Source: Flavobacterium sp. (GTDB taxonomy: Bacteria > Bacteroidota > Bacteroidia > Flavobacteriales > Flavobacteriaceae). From it: DNA of 64,000 nt. Shown here one piece after another: positions 44,146 through 53,682 of this stretch (the stretch's first letter is position 1; the number at the start of each line of letters is the position of its first letter). The stretch spans positions 62,001 through 126,000 of the forward strand of contig NZ_SEBS01000008.1 in the NCBI RefSeq assembly GCF_004211145.1, in the 5' to 3' direction. The position numbers were made by a program, and so were the translations under genes. The notes under the pieces were generated by a model that made no database searches, had not been told where the DNA came from, and saw only the letters and a program-made list of their open reading frames with translations.

Positions 44146-46386
44146 ATGTCAGCACAACCCTACGTCGGACAACCCGTAAATCGCCTCGAAGGAAAACTCA
44201 AAGTAACGGGCGCAGCCAAATATGCCGCCGATTACGACGTTCCCGATTTACTCATCGGATATGTCGTGAACAGCACGATCACGAAAGGAAAAATCCTCAA
44301 GATCGACACGTCGGCGGCGAAAGCGCTCGATGGCGTCGAGGAAATTTTCACGCACGAAAACCGTCCTTCGCTCGCATGGCTCGACTTGCAATATGCCGAC
44401 ATGGACGCGCCTCCTGGAACCGTTTTCAAACCGCTCGACAACAATAAGATCGTCCACAACAACCAACCGATCGCGCTTGTCGTGGCAACCGATTTCGAAA
44501 CCGCGAGATATGCCGCGACCTTGATAAAGATCGAATACGAGGAAGAAGCGTTCGAAACGTTTCTCGGCAGCAATCTCGACAAAGCCCGAAAACAGAAAAA
44601 AGGACTCGCCACATTCCTAAAACCGCCACCGCCCAAACCTACGGGCGATTTTAAAAAAGCGTACGAATCGGCGGCGGTCAAAGTTTCGGCAACATACAAA
44701 CATGGCACGGAACATCACAACCCGATCGAATTGTTCGCGACCACGACCGTGTATGAAGGCAACGGCAAGCTCACGATCTATGACAAGACGCAAGGCACAG
44801 TAAACGATCAATTGTACGTCGCCAATGTTTTCGGACTGCATTACAAGGACGTCCGAATTTTGGCACCTTTCGTCGGCGGCGGTTTCGGATCGGGATTGCG
44901 GCCGCAGCATCAGCTGTTCATGAGCGTGATGGCGGCTCTGGAACTCAAGCGGAACGTGCGCGTTGTGCTCGACAGGAAACAGATGTTTTCGTTCGGGCAC
45001 AGGCCGCAGACGCATCAGCAGTTGAAGTTCGGTGCTCTCGAAGATGGAACGATTACGGCGATGAATCATTCGGCGATCGGGGAAACTTCGACCTACGAGG
45101 ATTACGCCGAAATCGTCGTGCCGTGGAGCCACAAATTATATCCTGCCCAAAACACCTTGTTCGAATACAAACTGGTGCCGCTCGATTTGGCGACGCCACT
45201 CGATATGCGCGCTCCGGGAGGTTCGACGGGAATGCACGCGATCGAATGCATGATGGATGAACTCGCATATGAATTGAAAATGGATCCATTGGAATTGCGC
45301 GTGAAGAATTATTCCGACGTCGATCCGTCGACCAAAAAACCGTTCACGAGCAAGGCGTTGAAGCAATGCTATCTCGACGCGGCGAAGAAATTCGGATGGG
45401 AAAATAGAAATCACAAACCCGGCAGCATGACGCGCGGCAATAAGCTCATCGGATACGGAATGGCGACGGGAATCTGGGACGCATATCAATTTCCGGCGAG
45501 AGTCGAAGCGATGATTTCGGCCGATGGAAAATTGAAGATCGGCAACGCAACGACCGACATCGGGACGGGAACGCTGACCGTCATGACACAGATCGCCGCC
45601 GATGAACTCGGGCTCGAACTATCGGACGTGACGTTTGAATATGGCGACAGCAAGCAACCGTTTTCGATGTTCCAGGGCGGATCGGCCATTACTTCGTCGA
45701 CAGGTTCGGCAATCGTGGTCGCGGTAAAAAAACTCAAGGAAAAACTGCTTAAAAAAGCGAAGAAAGCTGACGGTTCTTTTGATGACGCGAAGATCGATGA
45801 CGTCGTATTTAAACAAGGCGCGTTATTTTTGAAGTCCGATCCATCGGTTGGGATTTCGTTCGTGGACATCATCGCATCGAACAAAGGCAAAGAAATCAAA
45901 GTCAAAAAAATGACCGGCCCCGACGTATTGAAACTCAAGGATTACAGCATGGCGACGCACAGCGCTGCATTTGTCGAAGTCGAAGTCGACAAGGAACTCA
46001 AGACGATCACGGTCGTTCGCGCCGTTTCGGGAATCGCGGCCGGAACCATCATCAATCCAAAAACCGCGACCAGCCAAATAAAGGGTTCGATGATTTGGGG
46101 CATCGGGAAAGCGCTTCACGAGGAAACCGTGCTCGACGAAAATCTGGGAAAATATATGAATATGAATTTAGGCGAGTACCACATTCCCGTTCACGCCGAT
46201 ATACCTGAACTCGATGTGATTTTCGCCGATGAAAAAGACGAACTAATAAACGAATTGGGAATCAAAGGTGTCGGTGAGATCGGACTCGTCGCGATTCCTG
46301 CGGCGATTTCCAACGCGATTTTCCATGCTACGGGAAAACGCGTGAATGATTTGCCGATTCATTTCGACAGGCTTTTGGATGAATGA
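44146..46386 (+). CDS. paoC: Molybdenum-cofactor-binding subunit of aldehyde/xanthine dehydrogenase
   Basis: 746 residues. The catalytic chain of the xanthine oxidase family: N-terminal RLEGKLKVTGAAKYAADY, cofactor contacts FVGGGFGSGLRPQHQ and DMRAPGGSTGMHAIECMMDEL, and the C-terminal catalytic Glu in GVGEIGLVAIPAAISNA. The three genes form a complete PaoABC (YagTSR)-like enzyme, oxidising aldehydes or N-heterocycles. The XdhC/PaoD-type insertase is not present in this window. The substrate cannot be predicted. Confidence 0.93.
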   Translation: MSAQPYVGQPVNRLEGKLKVTGAAKYAADYDVPDLLIGYVVNSTITKGKILKIDTSAAKALDGVEEIFTHENRPSLAWLDLQYADMDAPPGTVFKPLDNNKIVHNNQPIALVVATDFETARYAATLIKIEYEEEAFETFLGSNLDKARKQKKGLATFLKPPPPKPTGDFKKAYESAAVKVSATYKHGTEHHNPIELFATTTVYEGNGKLTIYDKTQGTVNDQLYVANVFGLHYKDVRILAPFVGGGFGSGLRPQHQLFMSVMAALELKRNVRVVLDRKQMFSFGHRPQTHQQLKFGALEDGTITAMNHSAIGETSTYEDYAEIVVPWSHKLYPAQNTLFEYKLVPLDLATPLDMRAPGGSTGMHAIECMMDELAYELKMDPLELRVKNYSDVDPSTKKPFTSKALKQCYLDAAKKFGWENRNHKPGSMTRGNKLIGYGMATGIWDAYQFPARVEAMISADGKLKIGNATTDIGTGTLTVMTQIAADELGLELSDVTFEYGDSKQPFSMFQGGSAITSSTGSAIVVAVKKLKEKLLKKAKKADGSFDDAKIDDVVFKQGALFLKSDPSVGISFVDIIASNKGKEIKVKKMTGPDVLKLKDYSMATHSAAFVEVEVDKELKTITVVRAVSGIAAGTIINPKTATSQIKGSMIWGIGKALHEETVLDENLGKYMNMNLGEYHIPVHADIPELDVIFADEKDELINELGIKGVGEIGLVAIPAAISNAIFHATGKRVNDLPIHFDRLLDE

Positions 46387-46434
46387 TCACAACACGTCCA
46401 AAATCGAAAAAGCAAGCCGTGCCTTGCGGAACAA

Positions 46435-46839
46435 TTACTCCGGAAGTGTCGCGATGATTTGGTCGGGTATCCTATCGAAACCCGCGAAACTGAACGGTTT
46501 TATGATAAACGCACAGATTTCCAATTCGATACATATTGCCTGATACGTCGGATTTGTCGATGTCGAATATACGAACCTGGGAATTTTACGCAGTTCGGAA
46601 TCCTTAAAAATTTCCTGTAAAGCCGTGATTCCGTCCATAATCGGCATATTGATATCGGTAAGTATGATATCTGGAAAAGCGTTTAAGCCATCGCGTAGGA
46701 AATCGAGTAATTCCTGGCCATTACTGACCAAATCGACTTTTTTGAAACCATTGTGTTTTTCGAAACATGTTTGCATGACCTCGCGGTCATCTTCGTCATC
46801 CTCGGCAATAAGAATGTGCAAGTCAGCCTTTTTTTGCAT
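46435..46839 (-). CDS. Single-domain response regulator (kai operon)
   Basis: 134 residues: a receiver domain of the Rcp1/CheY-like class with the acidic pair in IAEDDEDD, Asp in IILTDINMP, and Lys in FIIKPF. No output domain. It overlaps the histidine kinase end by 17 bases. It is the last of five genes starting with kaiC and is the probable acceptor for that kinase. Confidence 0.9.
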   Translation of the reverse strand: MQKKADLHILIAEDDEDDREVMQTCFEKHNGFKKVDLVSNGQELLDFLRDGLNAFPDIILTDINMPIMDGITALQEIFKDSELRKIPRFVYSTSTNPTYQAICIELEICAFIIKPFSFAGFDRIPDQIIATLPE

Positions 46840-48109
46840 CTATGATAAATTCTTCGGGGAAATATAACAAAAAAGTACTGCCCGATCCCAGAACACTTTC
46901 AACTTCTATTTTTCCTTGGTGGTTGTCCATTATCTTTTTACAGATCGCAAGACCGATTCCATTACCTGAATACTCGTTCTTGTTGTGCAACCTTTTAAAA
47001 ATAGTAAATATTTGCGAAAGATAACTTTTGTGCATTCCGATGCCGTTGTCGGATACGCCGATTCCTTTGAACTTCGCGCCATTCTCGGACACGACCTTCA
47101 ATGGCCTGATTTCTATCGTCGGATTTTCAACCTTGCGATATTTTATGGCATTTACGATCAGATTGGAAAACAGTTGACGCATCTGAACCTCAGAACCTGA
47201 AATCACCGGAAGTTTTTCGTAATGAATGACCGCGTTATTTTCTTTGATGGAAATTTCGAGATCCTCGAGCACATCGCGCAAAACTGCGTTAAGATCAACT
47301 TTATTCGCCTCGTCACTGAAATTCGTGAAGGCGTACTTGACGATATCGTCGAGCAGGGAATTCAACCGGAACGCCGAAGCGTTGACTATTCCCAATGATT
47401 TTATGTCCCTTTCAGTAAGTGTTTCGCCGAGTTTTTTGTCGACTTCAGAAACGTATGTGATTATTTTTCGCAGCGGCTCTTTCAAATCGTGGGAAATCAC
47501 GTGGATAACCTGTTCGAGATTCGTATTGGTATGATGGAGTTCCTCGATGTTCGCCTGCAACTTTTGCTGGTAATCCAACAGCGCTTTTTCCTGTTTTTTC
47601 TTGTCGGACAAATCAGTGACCACGATGCCGATGGCGGGAACGAACGGGTTGAGGTCGGTCAATGAAAGATATACGGGAAGCTGGTGGTCGTTTATGTAAA
47701 GAAAGAGTTCGGTTTTGATCGGTCCGTCCTGCAATCGCGAAAGGAAATCCGAAAAAATTTCAGGTGTTTCCAAAAAATCCGAAAAGTTCTTGCCCGCAAT
47801 CTCTGTCGACGGCACCCCTACCAATTTCGCAAAATATTCGTTGGCGTACAAGATCAAACCCGTGTCGCTGATGCTCAACGCGCCTTCGCTGAACTTTTCG
47901 ATCAATACCCTGTACGTATAGTCGGCGGTTTGAATAGCAAATATTTGCGGATTTCCGGTGTCGTCGCTCACAACGAGCGCATCGACTGCGCCTTCACGTA
48001 TCGAATCGATGATTTGGGTCGCATCTTGAAGTTGCTGCTCCAAATCGACTTTTTCTCGCTCGAGTGCTTTTATGTAATCTTCCCTGTTCGTCATGTCAAG
48101 CTCCATCAT
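46823..48109 (-). CDS. PAS-domain sensor histidine kinase (kai operon)
   Basis: 428 residues, soluble. A short coiled coil (YIKALEREKVDLEQQLQDATQ) leads to a PAS domain at about 70-190 (GALSISDTGLILYANEYFAKLVG), then HisKA with DLKEPLRKI (His in VISHD) and a full ATPase domain (NLIVNAIKY, DNGIGM, GNGIGLAICKK). Its first ATG overlaps the stop of the second kaiB by four bases. It resembles the REC-kinase of the chemosensory operon in the HisKA region. It may read the KaiC-KaiB state, in the way SasA does in cyanobacteria, but it lacks SasA's KaiB-like domain. Confidence 0.9.
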   Translation of the reverse strand: MMELDMTNREDYIKALEREKVDLEQQLQDATQIIDSIREGAVDALVVSDDTGNPQIFAIQTADYTYRVLIEKFSEGALSISDTGLILYANEYFAKLVGVPSTEIAGKNFSDFLETPEIFSDFLSRLQDGPIKTELFLYINDHQLPVYLSLTDLNPFVPAIGIVVTDLSDKKKQEKALLDYQQKLQANIEELHHTNTNLEQVIHVISHDLKEPLRKIITYVSEVDKKLGETLTERDIKSLGIVNASAFRLNSLLDDIVKYAFTNFSDEANKVDLNAVLRDVLEDLEISIKENNAVIHYEKLPVISGSEVQMRQLFSNLIVNAIKYRKVENPTIEIRPLKVVSENGAKFKGIGVSDNGIGMHKSYLSQIFTIFKRLHNKNEYSGNGIGLAICKKIMDNHQGKIEVESVLGSGSTFLLYFPEEFIIDAKKG

Positions 48110-48339
48110 GTTATTCCCAGGTAGTTGAGCACTTTTTCTTTGTTCGACAAATCGCCCACCAACGTTCTGATGGGATGTGGCTCGATTCGTATGAGTGTCG
48201 GAATGGCAACGATCCCGAATTGGACGGCCATCGCCTTTTCATTGCCGATGTCGATGATCTGAAAATTCGCGTGATCCTTAAGGTATTCATTATAGATCGC
48301 ATTGAAATTCTCAATTGCCGCCAACGACTTGATCGACAT
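48106..48339 (-). CDS. kaiB: KaiB-family protein, second copy (start uncertain, possibly degenerate)
   Basis: The standard ATG gives 77 residues: GMSIKSLAAIENFNAIYNEYL, a strand FQIIDIG, FGIVAIPTLIR and RTLVGDLSNKEKVLNYLG. These align with KaiB, but the first strand is missing. In the same frame upstream of the ATG the sequence reads KHEFILFVSG, matching [10 protein letters not shown] of the first copy, back to base 48400. No ATG, GTG or TTG exists in that stretch after the TAA at 48430-48432. So translation may use a rare codon such as ATT or ATC, or the gene may be decaying. It follows kaiB1 on the same strand. Confidence 0.7.
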   Translation of the reverse strand: MSIKSLAAIENFNAIYNEYLKDHANFQIIDIGNEKAMAVQFGIVAIPTLIRIEPHPIRTLVGDLSNKEKVLNYLGIT

Positions 48340-48410
48340 TCCAGAAACAAATAGAATGAATTCGTGTTTGCCTCCCGATGGTTGGCCAGGATCGATATCT
48401 TCGGCCCCGG

Positions 48411-48701
48411 TTACGATAACGGTTTGATATTAAGGCCTACCAATACGCGCTCCTCATTGGATAAGTCACCGATGATCTTGCGGATCGGCTCCGGAAATTT
48501 TCGCACCAACGTTGGCACGGCAATGATTTGGTCGCCCTCGGCCAATTTTGGATTTTTGAGCAAGTCGATAATCTCGATGCTGTAAATACCTTTCAAGTGT
48601 TCCTCGGCATACATCTTAATGTTGCTGAGTGCCTTAATGGATTTTGGGGTTTGGCCCGCTATGTAAAGCAGCAACTGCCACTCTTTTACTTGTTTTTTCA
48701 T
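48411..48701 (-). CDS. kaiB: KaiB-family circadian clock-like protein
   Basis: 96 residues covering the full KaiB fold: [50 protein letters not shown] and [17 protein letters not shown]. These match cyanobacterial KaiB (LYVAGNTPNS, LATPTL, GDLS) in order. KaiB binds KaiC and modulates its phosphorylation. It lies 31 bases after kaiC, with the second kaiB behind. No kaiA is present, which is usual outside cyanobacteria. Confidence 0.92.
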   Translation of the reverse strand: MKKQVKEWQLLLYIAGQTPKSIKALSNIKMYAEEHLKGIYSIEIIDLLKNPKLAEGDQIIAVPTLVRKFPEPIRKIIGDLSNEERVLVGLNIKPLS

Positions 48702-48732
48702 TTGTAGGTTGCGGTAAGATTTGGTTACCGCG

Positions 48733-50373
48733 TTAAATGTCGCTGTTCAGGCTTTCCTCGATCGAATCGAACTCGCTCCTCAATGCAAGGATAGCTGCCT
48801 CAAGGACTTGCCTTTTCCGTTCGATTTCCCTGACGTTTCGCTCCTGTGAAACTTGTTTTTTGCGTTTGCTCTCTTCTTTGCTTTTTTGATGCGACTGTCG
48901 GGCAGCTCCGGTAAGAATACCTTTCGGGCCGATCTGCACATCGAGCAGTTCTATGCCGCTTTTGCGAATCACGAACTCGCGCACTTGATTCGAATGGCCC
49001 AAGCCTCTCGCTTTGATGATAAATATGCCGCGGTTCCTTTCGCCAAGACCTTCCATGTCACGAACTGTGATCCAGGTATCCACTAATGACGACACCGATT
49101 CTTCAGCAAGGTCCGGTCTCGAATTATCGGTCTGTTTGCTCAGCGACGTAAATAAAGCGGTTATGTTGCTGAATTTTAGCATATCGATGAGGCGCACCAA
49201 CATCGATCTGACTTCCTGCTCGCTTCCTACTGAAATCAAATTGCTTATCGGATCGATGATCACCGTCGTAGGCTGAAACTCCTTTATGACTTTTCGAAGG
49301 GTCAGCAAATGCAATTCCAAGCCGTTTAGCGACGGACGCGAGGAATGGATTTCCAAAAGTCCTTTCTTGACATGGATATTCAGGTCGATGCCGATCGAAT
49401 TCATGTTTCGGATCAACTGCTGCGGCGACTCTTCAAATGCGAACATCGCGACCTTTTCACCTTTATTGCATTGTTCGTTGGCGAAATAACAGGCCACCGT
49501 TGTTTTAGCCGTACCTGCCGTACCTGAAATCAGGATATTGCTGCCACGATAAAAGCCGCCGCTGTCGAACATCGCATCGAGACCGGGAACGCCCGTGGAA
49601 ATAATTTCCGATGAAACCTGATTGTCTAATTTCAGCGATGTGATCGGCAGTACCGATATGCCGTTCTCGTCTATAAGAAAAGGATATTCGTTCGTGCCGT
49701 GCGTAGATCCGCGATATTTTACGATTCTCAAACGTCTCGTCGACACTTGTTCGATGACGCGATGATCCAGGATTATCACGCAATCTGAAACGTATTCTTC
49801 AAGTCCTTGACGCGTCAATGTCGCTTCGCCCCGCTCACCGGTAATCACGGCGGTCACACCTTTTTCCTTGAGCCAATGAAACAGGCGGCGCAATTCGGCA
49901 CGCAGCACGCCTTGGTTGTCAAGACCTGCGAAAAGCGATTCTATGGTATCGAGTACGACGCGCGTCGCCTTTACCGTATCGATCGCATAACCCAGGCGAA
50001 TAAAAAGGCCGTCGAGGTCGTACTCACCTGTCTCCTCAATCTCGGAACGCTCGACGCGAACATGATCAACTACTAATTTCTTGTCTTTTTTTATTTTCTC
50101 GAGATCGAATCCTAACGATTTGACGTTCTGTGAAAGGTCGGCCGACGGTTCTTCAAACGACATGAACACGCCGTTTTCTCCATAATCGGTTATTCCCTTA
50201 ATGAGAAATTGCATTCCCAACAGTGTCTTTCCACAACCTGCTCCTCCACAAATAAGTGTAGGCCTTCCCTTGGGAAATCCGCCTTCAGTTATTTCATCAA
50301 GTCCTTCCACACCTGTCGGCGTTTTTGGGAATTGGAATTTTTTTTGAGTTTTATTTTTTATCTCCTTCGGCAC
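48733..50373 (-). CDS. kaiC: KaiC-type double-domain ATPase
   Basis: 546 residues with two RecA-like domains. CI has Walker A GGAGCGKT at 43-50 and FEEPSAD with the Glu pair at 74-75; CII has Walker A GTAGTAKT at 284-291 and FEES at 313-316. Ser428-Ser429 (ESVSSLVDT) aligns with the S431-T432 autophosphorylation pair of Synechococcus KaiC, with Ser in place of Thr. The C-terminus from about 493 is a charged coiled coil ([17 protein letters not shown]) instead of the KaiA-binding A-loop. First gene of a kaiC-kaiB-kaiB-kinase-receiver operon. Role in stress or daily timing is inferred. Confidence 0.93.
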   Translation of the reverse strand: MPKEIKNKTQKKFQFPKTPTGVEGLDEITEGGFPKGRPTLICGGAGCGKTLLGMQFLIKGITDYGENGVFMSFEEPSADLSQNVKSLGFDLEKIKKDKKLVVDHVRVERSEIEETGEYDLDGLFIRLGYAIDTVKATRVVLDTIESLFAGLDNQGVLRAELRRLFHWLKEKGVTAVITGERGEATLTRQGLEEYVSDCVIILDHRVIEQVSTRRLRIVKYRGSTHGTNEYPFLIDENGISVLPITSLKLDNQVSSEIISTGVPGLDAMFDSGGFYRGSNILISGTAGTAKTTVACYFANEQCNKGEKVAMFAFEESPQQLIRNMNSIGIDLNIHVKKGLLEIHSSRPSLNGLELHLLTLRKVIKEFQPTTVIIDPISNLISVGSEQEVRSMLVRLIDMLKFSNITALFTSLSKQTDNSRPDLAEESVSSLVDTWITVRDMEGLGERNRGIFIIKARGLGHSNQVREFVIRKSGIELLDVQIGPKGILTGAARQSHQKSKEESKRKKQVSQERNVREIERKRQVLEAAILALRSEFDSIEESLNSDI

Positions 50374-50679
50374 GTTTCATCGTTTAATAAGAGTAAATAT
50401 AGTTTTTTGAAATAAAAATCAATTGCAATTGCATTCTAATTTAGGTATTGTTTAAGAGTATAATTATTCTTGTAAAACAGAATCTTCATGCAATATTGGA
50501 TACTGCAATTAAAAACGAATGGATTGATGGCTTGATCCTGAAAAAATCAAACTCGGACTCCAAAACTCGACGGTACCGGAACCTTCGAAACGCCAAAAAG
50601 TCGATCTTCAAAATAATCTGAGATCGTTGATTATTCCTGGAAAAATAATCTGCGTATATTCGGATCTCAACAGCGTGGG
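50374..50679. other. Divergent intergenic region upstream of kaiC
   Basis: 306 bases between kaiC and the oppositely oriented exported protein gene. Apart from the candidate promoter and palindrome no gene or RNA structure is recognised. Confidence 0.5.
50394..50422 (-). promoter_or_regulatory. Candidate promoter of the kaiC operon
   Basis: On the minus strand TTG, 18 bases, then TATATTTA (one mismatch to TAnnTTTG), ending 20 bases before the ATG. A palindrome CAATTGCAATTG (about 50420-50431) overlaps the -33 region and could be an operator. Confidence 0.45.
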
Positions 50680-51177
50680 ATGAAGGGATTTTATTCGTTT
50701 TTTTTGATGTTCGTTTTCGCTTCGTGCCTTTCGCAAGACGTCGAGCACAAAGGTTTCGCATTCTCTCCGGGCGTAATTCTGCAACGCGAGGTTTTCGCCG
50801 AAGCCAACATCACCTACGGCACGATCGTATCGAACAAGATGATGATCGGGATTTCAGGCGTTCGCGTGGGCGTCGAATCGAATCTCAAAAGCGGTGACGA
50901 CTTTACGATCGCGCCGAAAATCGGATGTGAAGTCGCAATGACATTCCTCGCTATGCGCGCGACGGCCGTGCACTATTTCCAAAACGGAAACAACGAATTC
51001 CGGTTAGTGCCTGAAGTCGGGATTTCGATGGGCGGCGCGATAAATCTGACGTACGGTTATGGTTTCCGATTCCAAAAGGCCGAGATCGCGAACCTTTCCC
51101 AACATCGGCTTTCGCTGACCTTGAACATCAACCAAACCCTGTTCGAAACCTTGGGATTGAGCGTCATGAAATTTTAA
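50680..51177 (+). CDS. Exported beta-barrel-like protein
   Basis: 165 residues. The N-terminus MKGFYSFFLMFVFASCLSQ is a signal, perhaps with a lipobox-like ASC. The rest has alternating amphipathic strands ending in aromatic residues (GISGVRVGVESNL, AMTFLAMRATAVHYF, LVPEVGISMGGAINLTYGYGFRF) and ends LGLSVMKF with a C-terminal Phe, as expected for a small outer-membrane barrel. No family recognised. Confidence 0.65.
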   Translation: MKGFYSFFLMFVFASCLSQDVEHKGFAFSPGVILQREVFAEANITYGTIVSNKMMIGISGVRVGVESNLKSGDDFTIAPKIGCEVAMTFLAMRATAVHYFQNGNNEFRLVPEVGISMGGAINLTYGYGFRFQKAEIANLSQHRLSLTLNINQTLFETLGLSVMKF

Positions 51178-51257
51178 TCCCGCAATTGTCAATTGTTAAC
51201 TATTAATTATTAATTCCCTGGAACGATAATTGGTAAATTGCGCGAAAATCAAACATC

Positions 51258-52001
51258 ATGAGAAAATTAGTTGCGCTCGCCCTGTTCCTCCCGTTTATTT
51301 CAAATGCCCAAATCGACGGACTGATCAACAAAGCCAAAGACGCCGTTTCAGGTAAGTCGGCTTCGACTTCGACCTCGACATCGGGCTTCGGAAACCTCGA
51401 CATCGCATCGGCACTCAAGGAAGCGCTCGACAAAGGCATCGACAAACAAGTCACGAAACTCACGGCCACCGACGGTTTCTATAAAAACGCATCGGTTAAA
51501 ATCCTGTTTCCCGAAGAACTTCAAAAAGTCGACAAAGCCTTGCGTAAGGTCGGTTTGGGAAGTCTCGCCGACGAAGGCATCAAATCGTTGAACCGCGCCG
51601 CCGAAGACGCCGTGAAAGAATCCACTCCGATTTTCGTGAACGCCGTCAAGCAAATGAGTTTCACCGACGCCAAGACGATTTTGATGGGAAGCAACAACGC
51701 CGCGACGACCTATCTGCAAAAAACGACGAACAAGCCGTTGTATGATAAATTCAGCCCCGTCGTGGCATCGTCGATCGGAAAAGTCGGTGCCGACAAAGTC
51801 TGGGCAACCATCATCAAGAAATACAATTCCCTGCCGCTCGTCCAAAAAGTCAATCCCGACATCAACGATTACGTGACCACGAAGGCGCTTGAAGGCGTTT
51901 ATAAGATGATCGCGGTCGAAGAAAAAGACATTCGTACGAATCTTGGTTCAAGAACTTCAAATTTGTTGCAGCAGGTTTTTGCGTTGCAGGATAAGAAATA
52001 G
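51258..52001 (+). CDS. DUF4197 family exported protein (copy 1)
   Basis: 247 residues. A signal peptide (MRKLVALALFLPFISNAQ) precedes a helical domain of the DUF4197 type: ALKEALDKGIDKQVTKLTATDGFYKN, ILFPEELQKVDKALRKVGLG, ESTPIFVNAVKQMSFTDA and WATIIKKYNSLPLVQKV. The family is widespread in Bacteroidota and Proteobacteria without a known role. A paralogue lies 650 bases downstream. Confidence 0.9.
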   Translation: MRKLVALALFLPFISNAQIDGLINKAKDAVSGKSASTSTSTSGFGNLDIASALKEALDKGIDKQVTKLTATDGFYKNASVKILFPEELQKVDKALRKVGLGSLADEGIKSLNRAAEDAVKESTPIFVNAVKQMSFTDAKTILMGSNNAATTYLQKTTNKPLYDKFSPVVASSIGKVGADKVWATIIKKYNSLPLVQKVNPDINDYVTTKALEGVYKMIAVEEKDIRTNLGSRTSNLLQQVFALQDKK

Positions 52002-52646
52002 TGCTTGAGCGAGGAATCGGTTCGAAAGACGAACTATCTTCGAAACGCTATTTTTAAACATTGAGAACATTAAGAGCATTAAGTTCATTGAAAACATTTT
52101 TCATGAACTTAATGCTTTTACTTTTTAAACCGTAATGATTTTTATGCAATCCATCAACGCGAACCTTAACTTTCTTAACTGCCTAAATTGTATAGAATTA
52201 GCAAAATAAAACTATTCGTAATCCAACCGAAAACTCAAGCCAAAAAATCCTTAAAAACGCTAAGTTCGCCGCAACGCAATCTTAATGAACTCAATATTCT
52301 AAATGCTCTTAATGTTCAACTCTTTTGCCATTCGCGAAATTCACCATACAAATGTCTCCATTCGCAAATTTCATTCGTTGTCAGGGACCAAGAATATTAA
52401 TCCCAACCCCTTAACTTTCCTTAACTATCTTAATTGTAAAAAAATAAGGTCATTGCGAAAATCTCCTGATTCGAATTTCATTCATTGTCGTAAAACCAAA
52501 TGAACATCAAACCCGAAAACCCTTAACTTTTCTTAACTATCTTAATTGTAAAAAATCTCAATTGTAAAAAGCAAATCTGTAAAAAATAAAACTTAAGTGT
52601 AAAACAAAAACGACAAGCCTCTTTACCTTTATACAAAACTCAAATC
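52002..52646. repeat. Repeat-rich gap between the two DUF4197 genes
   Basis: No gene in 645 bases. Units of ATTAAGNNC (CATTGAGAA, CATTAAGAG, CATTAAGTT at about 52059-52090) face the complement CTTAATGC at 52108. Two direct copies of CTTAACT(T/TT)(C/T)CTTAACT plus ATCTTAATTGTAAAAAA occur at about 52409-52443 and 52520-52554, 111 bases apart. TACCTTTA at 52624-52631 may be the -7 element of the next gene. Confidence 0.7.
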
Positions 52647-53357
52647 ATGAAGAAAATCCTAACCGTCCTATCCATTCTCCTACTCTCAAGCTGCGCCGAA
52701 CTCCAACAAGTCGCCTCACAATATCCCCAAACGTCTGGCGTACTCTCAAACGCCGACATAGCCGCCGGGCTCAAGGAAGCGCTCAACAACGGCATCGACA
52801 AAGAAGTTTCCAAACTCACCGCCACCGACGGTTTCTTCAGGAACCAAGCCGTGAAAATCCTGCTCCCGCCCGAATTGCAAAAAGTCGAGAAAGCGATGCG
52901 TAACATCGGCCTGGGCAGTTTGGTCGACGACGGCATCAAGTCACTCAATCGCGCGGCCGAAAACGCCGTAAAAGAATCAACTCCGATTTTCGTCGACGCC
53001 GTTAGACAAATGACATTCACCGACGCGAAAAACATTTTACTCGGTTCCGACGATTCAGCGACATCATACCTACAAACCAAAACGACTTCGCCCTTGTACG
53101 CGAAATTCAACCCTGTCGTCAAATCATCGCTCGGGAAAGTCGGTGCCGATCAAATCTGGTCGAACATCATCACGAAATACAACTCGATCCCGCTTGTCCA
53201 AAAAGTGAATCCCGACCTCAACGATTACGTAACCGACAGAGCACTCGACGGCGTGTTTAAAATGATCGCGGTCGAGGAAAAGGACATAAGAAATAATCTT
53301 GCGGCGAGGACGAGTGGTTTGTTGCAGAAGGTTTTTGCTTTGCAGGATGGAAAGTAG
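52647..53357 (+). CDS. DUF4197 family lipoprotein (copy 2)
   Basis: 236 residues. MKKILTVLSILLLSSC gives a lipobox with Cys16, then the same DUF4197 domain as the preceding gene (GLKEALNNGIDKEVSKLTATDGF, NIGLGSLVDDGIKSLNRAAE, GKVGADQIW, NDYVTDRALDGVFKMIAVEEKDIR). The two proteins share most of the domain in order, so they are a tandem duplication; one is a soluble exported protein and the other a lipoprotein. Confidence 0.9.
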   Translation: MKKILTVLSILLLSSCAELQQVASQYPQTSGVLSNADIAAGLKEALNNGIDKEVSKLTATDGFFRNQAVKILLPPELQKVEKAMRNIGLGSLVDDGIKSLNRAAENAVKESTPIFVDAVRQMTFTDAKNILLGSDDSATSYLQTKTTSPLYAKFNPVVKSSLGKVGADQIWSNIITKYNSIPLVQKVNPDLNDYVTDRALDGVFKMIAVEEKDIRNNLAARTSGLLQKVFALQDGK

Positions 53358-53359
53358 AT

Positions 53360-53560
53360 GTTGATGCGTTGATGTGTTGATTTGTTGATTTGAATGCTTG
53401 CCTTCCGATAGGGTGAGTGTATTTAATCGACTAAAAAACAGTTGGGAAATCGACATTGGGAATCCGGAGCAAAAGTCCCTTAACCTCGTTAAACCCGAAT
53501 GAATTTGAACAACGGAAGACATCGACTCAAATCAACGCATCAACAAATCAACAAATAAAC
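53360..53560. repeat. Octamer arms in inverted orientation
   Basis: Left arm 53360-53391: four units GTTGATGC, GTTGATGT, GTTGATTT, GTTGATTT. Right arm 53529-53560: AAATCAAC, GCATCAAC, AAATCAAC, AAATAAAC, that is the reverse complement of the same unit, four times. The 137-base centre has no gene. The arms could pair as a long stem after transcription. Confidence 0.75.
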
Positions 53561-53682
53561 ATTTATAAATCAATAACATACAAATAACACCTCCTTAACA
53601 CACCAACCCTAAAAATCATCGCATCTTTGCAACGAGATTAATGGTTTTCTCACATTTGGTTAGGGTTAGTTATAATGAAATT

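Noticed and set aside
46823..48109. SasA-type kinase with KaiB-like sensor domain
   Set aside because: The N-terminus is a coiled coil and PAS domain, not a KaiB/thioredoxin fold.
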